Shown here piece by piece: positions 6,370 to 6,397 of a DNA stretch of 6,397 nt (positions within the stretch are counted from its first letter, which is position 1; each line of letters starts with the position of its first letter). This DNA is from Lachnospiraceae bacterium (GTDB lineage Bacteria > Bacillota > Clostridia > Lachnospirales > Lachnospiraceae), in assembly GCA_009774215.1 (NCBI GenBank), contig VSNH01000152.1, positions 1 through 6,397 on the forward strand. Reading direction: 5' to 3'. Under the pieces are notes generated by a model. The model worked only from the letters and a program-made list of their open reading frames with translations. It made no database searches and was not told where the DNA came from. The translations under genes and the position numbers were made by a program.

Positions 6370-6397
6370 ATGTCAAACGTTTTATTCCTGGACATCG
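6370..6397 (+). CDS. Start of a possible HAD-like hydrolase gene (cut by window edge)
   Basis: ATG at 6370 opens a frame reading MSNVLFLDI before the window ends. This resembles the first nucleophile motif of some HAD-superfamily proteins (hydrophobic run then LDIDGVL), in which the Asp would be catalytic. A GGAG at 6354-6357 lies 12 nt upstream, somewhat far. Only nine codons are visible, so the call rests on motif resemblance alone. It starts 55 bp after the stop of the YdeI-family remnant on the same strand. Confidence 0.4.

Noticed and set aside
5841..6395. Minus-strand frame of 184 codons opposite the YdeI-family remnant
   Set aside because: The plus strand carries clear YdeI-family motifs over the same stretch, while the antisense translation matches nothing recognisable.

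Overview
The window most resembles a fairly GC-rich Firmicute of the Lachnospiraceae type (class Clostridia). This is inferred from three things: a large secreted CAP-domain protein with bacterial Ig-like (Big_2) repeats and acidic Pro/Gly/Glu linkers, strong GGAGG ribosome binding sites, and the kind of small housekeeping neighbours present. No rRNA, tRNA, CRISPR array, insertion sequence or phage gene is visible.

Left half (1-4038, minus strand): three genes lie head to tail and read right to left. They are an unrecognised 50-residue ORF (3886-4038), a MmcQ/YjbR-family protein (3475-3870), and a surface protein of at least 1161 residues (1-3485) that runs off the left edge. The YjbR stop overlaps the surface-protein start by 11 bp, so these two are probably translationally coupled. 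The surface protein has a signal peptide, an acidic low-complexity linker, a CAP (SCP/PR-1-like) domain and a series of Ig-like domains. Its C-terminus, where an anchor would be expected, is outside the window. The many plus-strand open frames across this half are shadows of this one gene.

Centre (4039-4222): a short divergent regulatory region separates the minus-strand operon from glnA. It holds a 21-bp near-palindrome, AT-rich promoter-like sequence and a perfect 8-bp inverted repeat that would fold in the glnA leader RNA.

Right half (4223-6397, plus strand): an intact type I glutamine synthetase (glnA) is followed by a clear intrinsic terminator. Next comes a YdeI/OmpD-associated family gene that has lost its normal N-terminus and has an in-frame TAG just upstream, so it is probably a pseudogene. 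The first nine codons of a possible HAD-like hydrolase gene end the window.

I found no convincing new multi-gene system. The points most worth a second look are the 50-residue ORF with a promoter-like sequence inside it, the structured glnA leader with the nearby palindrome, and the coupling of a cytoplasmic YjbR protein to a giant surface protein.
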